NCBI GenBank assembly: GCA_963715055.1
Contig: CAVQRB010000018.1
Span: 124,001-188,000, forward strand
Length of the DNA stretch: 64,000 nucleotides
Direction of reading: 5' to 3'
From: CAVQRB01 sp963715055
GTDB taxonomy: Bacteria > Pseudomonadota > Alphaproteobacteria > Rhodobacterales > Rhodobacteraceae
The translations under genes were made by a program, and so were the position numbers. Of this stretch, positions 25,606 through 34,392 are shown one piece after another (within the stretch, counting starts at the first letter, position 1; each line of letters begins with the position of its first letter). A model generated the notes under the pieces. The model was not told the DNA's origin and made no database searches. It saw only the letters and a program-made list of their open reading frames with translations.

Positions 25606-26235
25606 GTGACACTTGAAGCATTCTTTGCCTTTGCCTTTCTGAATTTTGCCTACAGCCTCGCACCCGGCCCCAATGCCGCATTGATCGTCGGCACCAGCGC
25701 CCGCCGCGGGAGCATCGCCGGTCTTGGCGTCATTCTGGGCATCCTCTGCGCCGAAGTCGTCTGGGCGCTGTTCGCAATCACGATCGTCATGGGGCTGCTT
25801 GATCTTGTTCACTTCCACCCCTCGACACTGCAAATTCTTGGCGCCTGCGCGCTGGTACTGATCGGGACCTCGATGCTGATCGCACGGGAACCGCAAGCCG
25901 TCACCGGCTCGGAGGGGGCGCAGGCAACCGCTGGCCGCACGCTGCCCCAGACCGTGTTGAAAGGGGGATTTGTCGGATTGACGAACCCGCTGGCGCTGGT
26001 GTTTTTCGTATCCATTGCGCCGACTTTTCTCAACCCTTCCGACATGACGACGGCCACGGCGGCCATCTTCGCCGCGGCGGCGGTCGTCTCCTGCGCGGCG
26101 GCGCATCTGCCCTATCTGGGTGCCGCCCGTCTAAGCCAGAGCCGTTTCGGGCCGCTCATAGAGCGCGGTTGTGGTATCGCACTCTGCTGCCTAGGCGCCG
26201 GCGCCGTCGTGCAAAGCGGCATGATCGGCTTCTAG
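25606..26235 (+). CDS. LysE/RhtB family exporter (second of three)
   Basis: A 209-residue membrane protein with the N-terminal motif LAPGPNAALIVGTSARRGSIA and a central GGFVGLTNPLAL. There are about six hydrophobic segments. The GTG start is used because the protein aligns from TLEAFFAFAFLNFAYSLAPG; no strong ribosome site is visible. Two palindromic sites lie upstream. Its 3' end overlaps the convergent pseudouridine synthase gene by 4 nt. Confidence 0.86.
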   Translation: MTLEAFFAFAFLNFAYSLAPGPNAALIVGTSARRGSIAGLGVILGILCAEVVWALFAITIVMGLLDLVHFHPSTLQILGACALVLIGTSMLIAREPQAVTGSEGAQATAGRTLPQTVLKGGFVGLTNPLALVFFVSIAPTFLNPSDMTTATAAIFAAAAVVSCAAAHLPYLGAARLSQSRFGPLIERGCGIALCCLGAGAVVQSGMIGF

Positions 26236-26879
26236 AAGGGTGCCGCGGCGCGCACCTTGACGGATTTGCCCCCTTGCGGATGGTTGAACCGCAATTCCTC
26301 GGAATGCAGCATCAGGCGGTCGTAGGCACGGGCCGGACCTGTGGCGTAGAAGGGATCGCCCAGGATCGGATGACCGAGGCTCAGCATATGCACGCGAAGC
26401 TGGTGGCTGCGCCCGGTGCGCGGTTGCAGCCGGACGCGGGCGGTATCCCCCTCATCCTTGAGCAAGCGCCAGTCTGTCTGCGCTGGTCGCCCGCGGTCGT
26501 GGCAGACCATCTGTCGCGGACGGTTGGGCCAGTCCACGATCAGCGGCAGATCGATGGTCCCGGATTTCTCCGAAGGAACGCCCCAGACCCGCGCGAGATA
26601 GGTTTTCTTCGTCATCCGCTTTTCGAACTGCAGGCCAAGGTGTCGCTGCGCATGTGGTGTGAGCGCAAAGATCATGACCCCGGACGTATCCCGGTCGAGC
26701 CGGTGCACCAGAAGCGCGTCGGGAAAGGCCGCTTGCACCCGGGTGATCAGGCAATCGCCAAGCTCCGGCGCTTTTCCCGGCACGGAAAGGAGCCCCGCAG
26801 GCTTGTCCACCAGCAGAACCTCGGCGTCTTCATGCAGGATCACCAGCGGGTCCTGTGGCGGGGAATAGGCACTGTCCAT
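26232..26879 (-). CDS. RluA-family RNA pseudouridine synthase
   Basis: A 215-residue enzyme with the catalytic motif HRLDRDTSG (Asp at about residue 62) and RTGRSHQLRVHMLSLGHPILG. No S4 domain is visible and the length is short, as in RluA, which modifies 23S rRNA U746 and tRNA U32 in E. coli. The exact target here is not determined. It is a single leftward gene ahead of the demethylation operon end. Confidence 0.9.
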   Translation of the reverse strand: MDSAYSPPQDPLVILHEDAEVLLVDKPAGLLSVPGKAPELGDCLITRVQAAFPDALLVHRLDRDTSGVMIFALTPHAQRHLGLQFEKRMTKKTYLARVWGVPSEKSGTIDLPLIVDWPNRPRQMVCHDRGRPAQTDWRLLKDEGDTARVRLQPRTGRSHQLRVHMLSLGHPILGDPFYATGPARAYDRLMLHSEELRFNHPQGGKSVKVRAAAPF

Positions 26880-26951
26880 ACCGCGTGCTGTCAGATCGCG
26901 GCAGGGTTTTCAAGCCGTTCCGCAAACGATCCTGTGGCAGGATGGAGCCAT

Positions 26952-29396
26952 TCACGCCTTGGCGCGCTCGCCGCTCGGGTCATACATCGGCTTGAGCGAG
27001 GCTTGAGCCGCGTAGAGCGTTCCAGCCACGTCGATCTGATAATTCGACGCGAGGACATCCGCCGCTGTTTCCCCTTCACAGGGAATATATCCCATCCCCA
27101 TCGCCCCGCCGAGCGTGTGCCCGTAGGCGCCCGAGGAGAGGAAGCTCACGATCTTCCCGTCCCGCAAGACCGGTTCGTTGTGATAGAGCAGCGGCTCCGG
27201 ATCGGTCAGTCGGAATTGCACCAGCCGTTTGGCGAGCCCTTGCTCCTTCTTGCGCAACACCGCGTCACGCCCGATGAAATCCGGCTTGTCGGTCTTCACG
27301 GCAAAGCCGAGGCCCGCCTCCAGCACATGATCCTCGCAGGTGATGTCATGGCCGAAGTGGCGAAAGCCCTTCTCCATGCGCGCGCAATCCATCATGTGCA
27401 TGCCACAAAGCTTGAGCCCCATGTCCTGCCCGGCCTCGAAAAGCGTTTCGAAGGCGTGGGCCGCCATGTCGGCGCTGACATAGATCTCCCAGCCCAACTC
27501 GCCCACATAGGTCACGCGGTGAACGCGGGCGAGACCCATGCCGAGTTCGATCTCCTGCGCCGTGCCGAAGGGATTGGCGTCATTGGAGAAATCGTTGGGA
27601 GAGACCGCCTGCATCAGCTTGCGCGCGTTCGGACCCATCACCGCCAGCACGCCCTCGCCCGCCGTCACATCGGTGATCACCACGTTGAAATCGCCCGCAT
27701 GGCGCATCATCCAAGTCTGGTCCGCAAGCCGCGTCGCCGCCGGCGTCACGACGAGGAAGGCTGTCTCGCTCAGGCGGGTCACGGTCACGTCGGCCTCGAT
27801 ACCGCCGCGGGAATTGAGAAACTGCGTGTAGACGATCTTGCCCACGGGCACGTCATACTGTCCGCCACCGACATGGTTCAGGAAGGCCACCGAATCGCGC
27901 CCTTCCACGCGGATCTTGCCGAAGGAGGACATGTCATACATGCCCAGATTGGTGCGGATCGCCTTGAGTTCTTCGGCCACGTTGCCGAAGAAATTCTGCC
28001 GCTTCCAGCTGTAGGCGTATTCAGGCGTCTGCCCCGGCGACGCATACCAATTGGCCCGCTCCCAGCCCGCCAACTCGCCCATCACCGCACCTTGTGCAAG
28101 GAGATGCTGGTGAAACGGCGTGCGCCGGACACCCCGCGCCGTGGCCTTCTGGCGATAGGGGAAGTGATCCGCATAGAGCAGGCCCAGCGTCTCCTTCGAG
28201 CGCTCGAAAAGGTAGGTTTTGTTGCCCTGGAACGGCTGCATCCGGCTGATGTCCACATCGCCGAGATCAAAGGGTTTCTGGCCGTCCTGCATCCACTGCG
28301 CCAGCGCCATGCCGGCACCACCCGCGGACTGAATACCGATGGAGTTGAACCCTGCCGCGACCCAGAAATTGTCGAGCTCCGGCGCAAGACCGAGATGGTA
28401 GGCGTCGTCCGGCGTGAAGCTTTCCGGCCCATTGAAGAAAGTGTGGATACCCGCCTCCGCCAGCATTGGCATCCGCGAGACCGCCGCCTCCAGTATGGGT
28501 TCGAAATGGTCGAAATCCTCGGGCAGCTGGTCGAACTCGAAATCCGCCGGAATGCCCTTCATCGCCCAGGGCTTGGCGTTGGGCTCGAAGGCGCCGAGCA
28601 GGATCTTGCCTGCGTCCTCCTTGTAATAGGCGCATTCATCGGGCACCCGCAGCACCGGCAACTGTGTCAGGCCCGGAATGGCTTCGGTCACGATGTAGAA
28701 ATGCTCGCAGGCATGCAGAGGCACGTTGACGCCCGCCATACGGCCGACCTCATGGCCCCACATGCCGCCGCAGTTCACCACCATATCCGCAGTGATATGG
28801 CCCTTTTCGCCGCCCTGCTCCCAATCCACACCAGTCACGCGCCGCCCGGACCGGGTGATCGCCGTGACCTTGGTGCGTTCAATCACCTGCGCGCCGCGTT
28901 GCCGCGCGCCCTTGGCCAGCGCCAGCGCGATGTTGGCGGGATCGCCCTGCCCGTCCTTTTCCAGATAGACGCCGCCGGTCACGCCCTCGATGTTGAGATG
29001 CGCGTAGCGGTCCTTGACTTCGGTCGGAGAAATCTCCTCCACGGACACGCCAAATGCGCGGGCCATGGCAGCGGAGCGGTAGATCTCTTCGCGCCGGTCT
29101 TCGGTCAGGGCCACCGTGATCGAGCCCACGCGCTTGAAACCTGTGGCAACCCCGGTTTCCTCTTCGAGATTGCCATAGAGCTCCTGACTGTACTTGGCGA
29201 GTTTCGTCATGTTCGCAGTGGCGCGCAGTTGCGCGATCAGCCCTGCGGCGTGCCAGGTGGTGCCCGAGGTCAACTGCTTTCGTTCCAGCAGCACCACGTC
29301 CCGCCAGCCGAGTTTCGTGAGGTGATAGGCCACAGAGCAGCCGATGACACCGCCACCGATGATGACGACGCGGGCGCGGGAGGGAGGCGTTGACAT
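26952..29396 (-). CDS. GcvT-fused FAD-dependent dehydrogenase (dimethylglycine/sarcosine dehydrogenase family)
   Basis: An 814-residue protein. The N-terminal half is a DAO-type FAD domain (VVIIGGGVIGCSVAYHL). It includes TSGTTWHAAGL, whose His matches the covalent-FAD His of mammalian dimethylglycine and sarcosine dehydrogenases. From about residue 430 it is a GcvT-like folate-binding domain (FFGNVAEELKAIRTNLGMYD; YVGELGWEIYV; MEKGFRHFGHDI). Such enzymes oxidise an N-methyl group and pass the one-carbon unit to tetrahydrofolate. It is the last gene of a six-gene leftward unit, 12 nt after the homocysteine methyltransferase gene. Confidence 0.9.
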   Translation of the reverse strand: MSTPPSRARVVIIGGGVIGCSVAYHLTKLGWRDVVLLERKQLTSGTTWHAAGLIAQLRATANMTKLAKYSQELYGNLEEETGVATGFKRVGSITVALTEDRREEIYRSAAMARAFGVSVEEISPTEVKDRYAHLNIEGVTGGVYLEKDGQGDPANIALALAKGARQRGAQVIERTKVTAITRSGRRVTGVDWEQGGEKGHITADMVVNCGGMWGHEVGRMAGVNVPLHACEHFYIVTEAIPGLTQLPVLRVPDECAYYKEDAGKILLGAFEPNAKPWAMKGIPADFEFDQLPEDFDHFEPILEAAVSRMPMLAEAGIHTFFNGPESFTPDDAYHLGLAPELDNFWVAAGFNSIGIQSAGGAGMALAQWMQDGQKPFDLGDVDISRMQPFQGNKTYLFERSKETLGLLYADHFPYRQKATARGVRRTPFHQHLLAQGAVMGELAGWERANWYASPGQTPEYAYSWKRQNFFGNVAEELKAIRTNLGMYDMSSFGKIRVEGRDSVAFLNHVGGGQYDVPVGKIVYTQFLNSRGGIEADVTVTRLSETAFLVVTPAATRLADQTWMMRHAGDFNVVITDVTAGEGVLAVMGPNARKLMQAVSPNDFSNDANPFGTAQEIELGMGLARVHRVTYVGELGWEIYVSADMAAHAFETLFEAGQDMGLKLCGMHMMDCARMEKGFRHFGHDITCEDHVLEAGLGFAVKTDKPDFIGRDAVLRKKEQGLAKRLVQFRLTDPEPLLYHNEPVLRDGKIVSFLSSGAYGHTLGGAMGMGYIPCEGETAADVLASNYQIDVAGTLYAAQASLKPMYDPSGERAKA

Positions 29397-29408
29397 GGAA
29401 ATGATCCT

Positions 29409-30302
29409 TCAGACGATGGTGTGACCCGCGGCCGTCAGCCGCCGGGCGATTTCGGAGATATGGGCCGGGCCGACCTCGCAACAGCCGCCAACAATCGTGG
29501 CACCGCCCGCGACCCAAGCCATGACATGCTCGGCATAGGCCTCTGGCCCGAGGTCGCGCCGCGCGCTCAGGGAATCGACGGTCGGTTTGTCCTTGAGAAA
29601 ATCCGAGGTGATCTGTTGGAATCCGTTGGCATAGGCGCCGAACGGCAAGTTGCCCTTGGCGAGGATCGGCAAGGCGGCGTTGATGGCTTCCGGCGCCGAG
29701 CAGTTGACGAGGATGGCGGAGGCGCCTTGCGTCGCGAGCGGCAGCACATCGGCCAACGCCTCACCGGAGCGCAGGCGCGTGCCGTCGTGATCATTCACCG
29801 AAACCGCAAGCCAGACCGGCAAGCCTGCAGCCTCTGCACCTGCCAGCGCGTCCGCCACATGGTCGAGCGAAACTGCCGTCTCGATGATCAGCAGATCGCA
29901 GCCTTGGGCCAGAATGGTTGCCACCTCCGCGAAAAGCGGTCGCGCGACTTCCGAAGCCGGGTGCAGATCGGGCCGGTAGCTGGCGCGCAACGGACCGATG
30001 GAGCCTGCGATGCGCCCCGAGCCATGCGCCGCCCGCGCCTCGGTCGCCGCTTCCAGCGCGAGACGGTGCAAACCCTCAAAGCGGTCGGACATTCCCGTGC
30101 CTGAAAGTCGGTCGCGATGGATCGCGTAGGTATTGGTCGTGGCAACCGTGGCCCCGGCGGCGTAGTAATCCGCATGGACCGCCTGCACCAGACCGGGGTG
30201 ATCGATCATCACCTGCGTCGACCAGAGTGGCGTCGGCCTGTCGCCGGCGCGGTGCACCAGCTCCTGCCCCATGCCGCCGTCCAGCAGCGTGATCGTGGTC
30301 AT
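29409..30302 (-). CDS. homocysteine S-methyltransferase family protein (BHMT-like)
   Basis: A 297-residue zinc methyltransferase. The three zinc ligands expected from BHMT are visible: one Cys in LVNCSAPEAIN and the pair in VGGCCEVGPAHI. The N-terminal LLDGGMGQELVHRAG is also typical. The methyl donor in this family may be betaine, S-methylmethionine or a related sulfonium. Sitting between two GcvT-fused demethylating dehydrogenases, betaine or a betaine analogue is the best guess. It overlaps the upstream gene by 4 nt. Confidence 0.9.
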   Translation of the reverse strand: MTTITLLDGGMGQELVHRAGDRPTPLWSTQVMIDHPGLVQAVHADYYAAGATVATTNTYAIHRDRLSGTGMSDRFEGLHRLALEAATEARAAHGSGRIAGSIGPLRASYRPDLHPASEVARPLFAEVATILAQGCDLLIIETAVSLDHVADALAGAEAAGLPVWLAVSVNDHDGTRLRSGEALADVLPLATQGASAILVNCSAPEAINAALPILAKGNLPFGAYANGFQQITSDFLKDKPTVDSLSARRDLGPEAYAEHVMAWVAGGATIVGGCCEVGPAHISEIARRLTAAGHTIV

Positions 30303-32746
30303 GCCCGCAGCCTTTCGTTTTCCGGATCCCAGAGCGGCTGGTCGGGCTGCACTGTGGCCTTGTGACGCTTGCCGTAGATTTCCACTTCGACCTCCGTGCC
30401 GGGCTCGGTCAGGTCTATACGCAGCATGCCGAGGGCGACGGATTTGTTGATCCGGTATCCCCAGTCGCCGGAGGTGGTCTCCCCCACGACTTTCCCCTCG
30501 TGAAAGAGCGGCGCCATGTAGGGCGCGTCCTGATCTCCCGCCTCGACGATCAGCGTGACGAAGCGCTTCTTGCTGCCCTGCTGCCTTTCGTTCATCAAGG
30601 CGGCCTTGCCCGGGAAGCCCTGCGGCTTGTCGAACTTGATGAACCGCTCCAACCCGCCTTCGAGCAGCGAGTAATCCGTGGAAAGATCGCCTTTCCAGGC
30701 GCGGTAGCCTTTCTCGATCCGCATCGAATTGAGCGCATACATGCCGAAGGGCGTGGCGCCGGCAGAGATCACCGCGTCATAGAGCGCCGGAACATCCGCG
30801 GTCGCCGCATGGATTTCCCAGCCGAGTTCGCCGGCAAAGGAGACCCGCGCCAGAGCGCACGCAACACCGGCGACCTTCGCCGCCTGATGCGTGAGCCACC
30901 CAAGGCTGAGGTCGGCTTCGGTGTTCAGGCTTTCGAAGAGCGCGCGGGATTTTGGCCCGGTCACGATCAGCGTCGAATACGCTCGCGTATGGTCTTCCAG
31001 CGTCAGCCCTGCCGGCATTCCTTGCTTCAGCACGTCAAAATCATGCCATTGCGCCACCGCCGCGGTGATCAGGGTAAAGGTGTCCTCTGCGTGACGCAGG
31101 ATCGACATCTCGGTGAGGATGCGTCCGCGGCTGTCCGGGAAATACGCAAGAGCAATGCGCCCGACCCGTGGCAGCGCACCTGCGATCTTGCCGCGCAAAT
31201 ACTCCGCAGCACCTTCGCCCGACAGGTTGAACCGCGAAAAGCCGGGCAGGTCCAGCACGCCCACGCCGTCACGTACAGCCCCGACTTCTTCCTTCACGCG
31301 GATGGCCCAGGGGCCTGCGCGGTCCCAGGTCTCGGTTGCGGCCTCAGAGGTATCGTCACCCGGCTTGGCAAACCAAAGCGCGCGTTCCCATCCGTTGAAG
31401 GCGCCCATCTGCCCGCCTGCCGCGACGACCTTGTCGTGCACCGGCGAGAGTTTCTTGTTGCGCGCCGCAGGCCATTGGTGATGCGGGAAATGCATCGCAT
31501 ATTCATGGCCGTAGGTCTCCAGCGCCTTCTGGTTGCAGTAGTCCTGATCGGTGTAGTCGGTGTAACGGCGCGGATCGACCGCCCACATGTCCCATTCGGT
31601 CTCGCCTTCGGTGATCCATTCCGCGGCAACCTTGCCCGCCCCGCCCCCTTGCGTGATCCCGAAGGTGAACACGCAGGCCTCATAGGCATTTGGAACGCCC
31701 GGCATCGGCCCGATCAGCGGCAACCCGTCGGGAGCGTATGGAATGGGCCCGTTGATCACCCTTCCCACGCCTGCCGTGCCCAGAAGCGGCACCCGGGCCA
31801 TCGCATCTTCGATGTACCATTCCAGCCGCTCCAGATCGTCGGGGTAAAGCTGGAAAGAGAAATCCTCCGGCATCGGGTCCTGCGGCGTCACCCAATGCGC
31901 CTTGCAGTTGCGCTCGTAGGGCCCGAGGTTCAGACCGTTCTTGTCCTGCCGCAGGTAGTAGGAGGTATCCACGTCCCGCAAGAGCGGCACCTTGCGCCCG
32001 TTCTCCTTGGTCCAGGCGGCGAGTTCCGGGATTTCCTCGGTCAGGAAATACTGGTGGCTCATCACCGTCATCGGCAGGGTGCGCCCACCGTAGGGTTTGA
32101 ACCACTCCGCCACACGCTGCGCATAGTAGCCTGCGGCATTGACCACTTTCTCGCAGCGGATATCGCCTTTCGGCGTGTGAACGATCCACTCCGATCCTTC
32201 CCGCGAGACACCTGTGGCGGGGCAGAACCGTTCGATCCGGGCACCCATTTCGCGCGCGCCCTTGGCCAACGCCTGCGTCAGCTGCGCGGGATCGATATCG
32301 CCATCGTCCGGGTCCCAGAGGCCGCCCGCCAGGTCATGGGTTTCCATGAAGGGGTAGCGGTCCTTCATGTCGCTGACCTGCATCATCTCGATGTCGAGCC
32401 CCTGATAGCGGCCCATCGCCCGCGCCCGCTCGAACTCCATCATCCGCTCCTTGCTGTGCGCCAGACGCACGGAGCCGGTAACATGATAATTCATCGGATA
32501 GTCGACTTCTTTCGCGAGCCCCGCATAGAGCCGCAGCGAGTAGCGCTGCATGTTCATCACCGCCCAGGAGGTGCTGAAGGAGGGACAGTTGCCCGCTGCA
32601 TGCCAGGTCGACCCGGCGGTCAGTTCGTTCTTCTCCAGCAAGACGCAATCGGTCCAGCCGGCCTTCGCGAGATGGTAAAGTGTCGAGACGCCGACGACGC
32701 CGCCGCCAATGATGACCACGCGGGCAGTTGTTGGAAATTCACTCAT
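30299..32746 (-). CDS. GcvT-fused FAD-dependent dehydrogenase (dimethylglycine dehydrogenase family)
   Basis: An 815-residue protein with the same architecture as the gene two places downstream: VVIIGGGVVGVSTLYHLAKAG, then AGSTWHAAGNCPSF with the putative FAD-linking His, a middle DAO domain, and a GcvT-type C-terminal half (FSRFNLSGEGAAEYL; FAGELGWEIHA; IEKGYRAWKGDLS). The two proteins are clearly diverged, which suggests different substrates. I chose ATG 32746 because GAGGAG precedes it; the longer frame adds an unrelated N-terminus. It overlaps the GFA gene by 8 nt and the methyltransferase gene by 4 nt. Confidence 0.9.
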   Translation of the reverse strand: MSEFPTTARVVIIGGGVVGVSTLYHLAKAGWTDCVLLEKNELTAGSTWHAAGNCPSFSTSWAVMNMQRYSLRLYAGLAKEVDYPMNYHVTGSVRLAHSKERMMEFERARAMGRYQGLDIEMMQVSDMKDRYPFMETHDLAGGLWDPDDGDIDPAQLTQALAKGAREMGARIERFCPATGVSREGSEWIVHTPKGDIRCEKVVNAAGYYAQRVAEWFKPYGGRTLPMTVMSHQYFLTEEIPELAAWTKENGRKVPLLRDVDTSYYLRQDKNGLNLGPYERNCKAHWVTPQDPMPEDFSFQLYPDDLERLEWYIEDAMARVPLLGTAGVGRVINGPIPYAPDGLPLIGPMPGVPNAYEACVFTFGITQGGGAGKVAAEWITEGETEWDMWAVDPRRYTDYTDQDYCNQKALETYGHEYAMHFPHHQWPAARNKKLSPVHDKVVAAGGQMGAFNGWERALWFAKPGDDTSEAATETWDRAGPWAIRVKEEVGAVRDGVGVLDLPGFSRFNLSGEGAAEYLRGKIAGALPRVGRIALAYFPDSRGRILTEMSILRHAEDTFTLITAAVAQWHDFDVLKQGMPAGLTLEDHTRAYSTLIVTGPKSRALFESLNTEADLSLGWLTHQAAKVAGVACALARVSFAGELGWEIHAATADVPALYDAVISAGATPFGMYALNSMRIEKGYRAWKGDLSTDYSLLEGGLERFIKFDKPQGFPGKAALMNERQQGSKKRFVTLIVEAGDQDAPYMAPLFHEGKVVGETTSGDWGYRINKSVALGMLRIDLTEPGTEVEVEIYGKRHKATVQPDQPLWDPENERLRA

Positions 32747-33122
32747 CTTCTTGCTCCTCTTGCCGGACATGGTCCGTGATGTCGTAGTAATCGCCCTTGT
32801 CGGCGGTAAAGATGTGGCGCTCCAAGCGCAGCCCGGTGGGCCCGTCGAGCGCCCCGAGGGAAACGCCGATTTCGTCCTCGTCATGGCCCTTCCAGAAGAG
32901 GAACGACCCGCATGTCGGACAGAACCCGCGTTTCGCAGCGGCGCTCGCCTGATACCAGCGCGGCGACCCGGTCAGCGTGAAGCCTGCAATCGGCACGTTG
33001 ACCGCGGCCCAGTAGTGTCCCGACTGCTTGCGGCACTGACTGCAATGACAGGCGGCGGGATCGCGTGCTATGCCAGTGGCGGTAAAGGTGACCGCGCCAC
33101 AAAGGCAACTACCCTTCAGCAT
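32739..33122 (-). CDS. GFA (glutathione-dependent formaldehyde-activating/CENP-V) family protein
   Basis: A 127-residue zinc protein with the family Cys pattern C6-x-C8, C25-x-C27-x2-C30 and C68-x2-C71 (GSCLCGAV; CHCSQCRK; CPTCG). Some relatives help glutathione capture formaldehyde, though most are untested. Its place in a unit with two N-demethylating dehydrogenases makes a formaldehyde role attractive but unproven. I chose ATG 33122, which has GGAGGG upstream. It starts 1 nt after the exporter stop and runs 8 nt into the dehydrogenase gene. Confidence 0.88.
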   Translation of the reverse strand: MLKGSCLCGAVTFTATGIARDPAACHCSQCRKQSGHYWAAVNVPIAGFTLTGSPRWYQASAAAKRGFCPTCGSFLFWKGHDEDEIGVSLGALDGPTGLRLERHIFTADKGDYYDITDHVRQEEQEDE

Positions 33123-33123
33123 C

Positions 33124-33744
33124 TCAGGCCCTCCCCGGCAGGGAGGTGCCGCCGAGCAGGACCCCATAGACGACGAAACAGGCGGCCATGACGCGCCGTA
33201 CCCAGATGTTGACCACCGCCCCCAGCGCCGCCCGCCCGATCCCCGCGCCCAAAGCTGTGAAGCCCGTGTAGCTGAGCGCGGTGAGTGTCAGGGCGGTAGG
33301 CAGGATCACGGCCATCTGTTCCCAGATCGGCACACCGGGCTGCACGAACTGCGAGAAGGCGGCGAGGTATCCCGCAACGCTCTTGGGATTGATCGTAGCG
33401 ATGGCGAGGGCGCGCAGGTAGACCGAGCGCGCCGGTCGCACATCCACGCGCAGAGGTTTCTTGGCGAGGATCCAACCGCGCACCCCCAGATAGATCAGGA
33501 AGCCCGCGCCAATCAGTTTGGCGATCAGAAACCCGGCGGGCGAGGCCGCGATCAGGGCGGTGATGCCCAAAGCCGAGAGCATCAGGAACAGCGTGGCTTG
33601 CGTCAGAATCGCGAGCACGCCCACCATTGCCGGCCAGAAGCCCAAGCTCATGCCATTTGTGATGCAATTGACCGCGTTGGGACCGGGCGTCGTGACGAAG
33701 ACGACCCAGAACAGCGCGAAGATGGTCCATGCCTCGAAACTCAT
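33124..33744 (-). CDS. LysE/RhtB family exporter (third of three)
   Basis: A 206-residue membrane protein with TTPGPNAVNCITNGMSLGFWP at its N-terminus, split here by one residue beyond the core motif, and AIATINPKSVAGYLA in the middle. It lies 3 nt after the regulator gene and 1 nt before the GFA gene, so it belongs to the methyl-compound operon. It may export an amino-acid product such as glycine, sarcosine or methionine, or an analogue; the substrate is inferred from context only. Confidence 0.87.
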   Translation of the reverse strand: MSFEAWTIFALFWVVFVTTPGPNAVNCITNGMSLGFWPAMVGVLAILTQATLFLMLSALGITALIAASPAGFLIAKLIGAGFLIYLGVRGWILAKKPLRVDVRPARSVYLRALAIATINPKSVAGYLAAFSQFVQPGVPIWEQMAVILPTALTLTALSYTGFTALGAGIGRAALGAVVNIWVRRVMAACFVVYGVLLGGTSLPGRA

Positions 33745-33747
33745 GGC

Positions 33748-34320
33748 TCAATACACCGGTGGAGCAATGACCCAGATCGCGACCGCCGGGGCCGGATAGG
33801 GATTGGACCAGGTAAACCGCTCGCCACGGATGCGGAAACTGTCGCCGGGGTGCACTGTGTGCCGGCAGCCTTCGATTTCCAGGTCGAGCTTGCCGGAGAG
33901 CAGATAGCCCACTTCCTGGGTTGGCCGCGAGACGGCCTCGGTGATCCGGCTGAAAGGCGCGAAGGTCGAATGCACCATTTCGAAATCATCCGTGAGATCG
34001 GGCGACAGCAACTCCTCGACCAGACCGGCGATCGACGACCCGATCGGCCGCCGCGCCGTTTTCCGCACGATATAGCCTGCCTCATGGGCGGGCGCTGCGG
34101 CATGTTTGAAAAGCATCGAGACGGACACCTCCAGGACCGAAGCGATCTGACGAAGGTCGGTGATCGAGGGCTCGGACTTGTCGCGCTCCACCTGGCTCAG
34201 CCAGCCGACGGAACGCCCCAGACGCCCGGCCAGATCGGTCAGCGTCAGCCCACGGGCCTTGCGCAACGCCCGCAGATCAGCGCCCAGCGTTTCGGGATGT
34301 GTCGGCAAATCGTGGCGCAT
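33748..34320 (-). CDS. XRE-family transcriptional regulator with C-terminal cupin domain
   Basis: A 190-residue regulator. The helix-turn-helix is at about residues 15-70 (LTLTDLAGRLGRSVGWLSQV, SEPSITDLRQIASVLEVS). The small cupin follows (VGYLLSGKLDLEIEG; HPGDSFRI) and would sense a ligand. ATG 34320 is preferred over a TTG nine codons upstream. It is the first gene of the six-gene unit, and repeated TGTGAAAA-type sites lie immediately upstream, which suggests autoregulation. Confidence 0.88.
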   Translation of the reverse strand: MRHDLPTHPETLGADLRALRKARGLTLTDLAGRLGRSVGWLSQVERDKSEPSITDLRQIASVLEVSVSMLFKHAAAPAHEAGYIVRKTARRPIGSSIAGLVEELLSPDLTDDFEMVHSTFAPFSRITEAVSRPTQEVGYLLSGKLDLEIEGCRHTVHPGDSFRIRGERFTWSNPYPAPAVAIWVIAPPVY

Positions 34321-34347
34321 GGCGACTTCATGAAAAATTCGGTACAA

Positions 34348-34392
34348 TTTTCACATTGGGTATTTCTGTGAAAAAATCCAGAACTTTTTCAC
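34348..34392. promoter_or_regulatory. candidate operator: alternating TTTTCACA / TGTGAAAA half-sites
   Basis: The 86-nt gap before the regulator holds TTTTCACA (34348-34355), TGTGAAAAAA (34367-34376) and TTTTTCAC (34385-34392). Adjacent copies are inverted, giving two overlapping palindromes with spacers of about 11 and 9 nt. The stretch is strongly AT-rich compared with its surroundings. Binding by the cupin regulator is inferred. Confidence 0.55.

Noticed and set aside
26169..29393. 1074-codon open frame on the plus strand
   Set aside because: It is antisense to the well-supported FAD/GcvT dehydrogenase and lacks any recognisable motif; long shadow frames are normal in high-GC DNA.
30362..32779. 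805-codon open frame on the plus strand
   Set aside because: Antisense shadow of the first dehydrogenase gene of the methyl-compound unit.
32747..32884. Longer N-terminus for the first dehydrogenase
   Set aside because: The added residues overlap the GFA gene and have no family similarity; ATG 32746 has a good ribosome site and starts the FAD fold.
34367..34392. AT-rich hairpin as a terminator for the methionine-sulfoxide reductase gene
   Set aside because: The stem is made of A/T runs and is not followed by a T-tract in the direction of transcription; an operator explains the repeats better.
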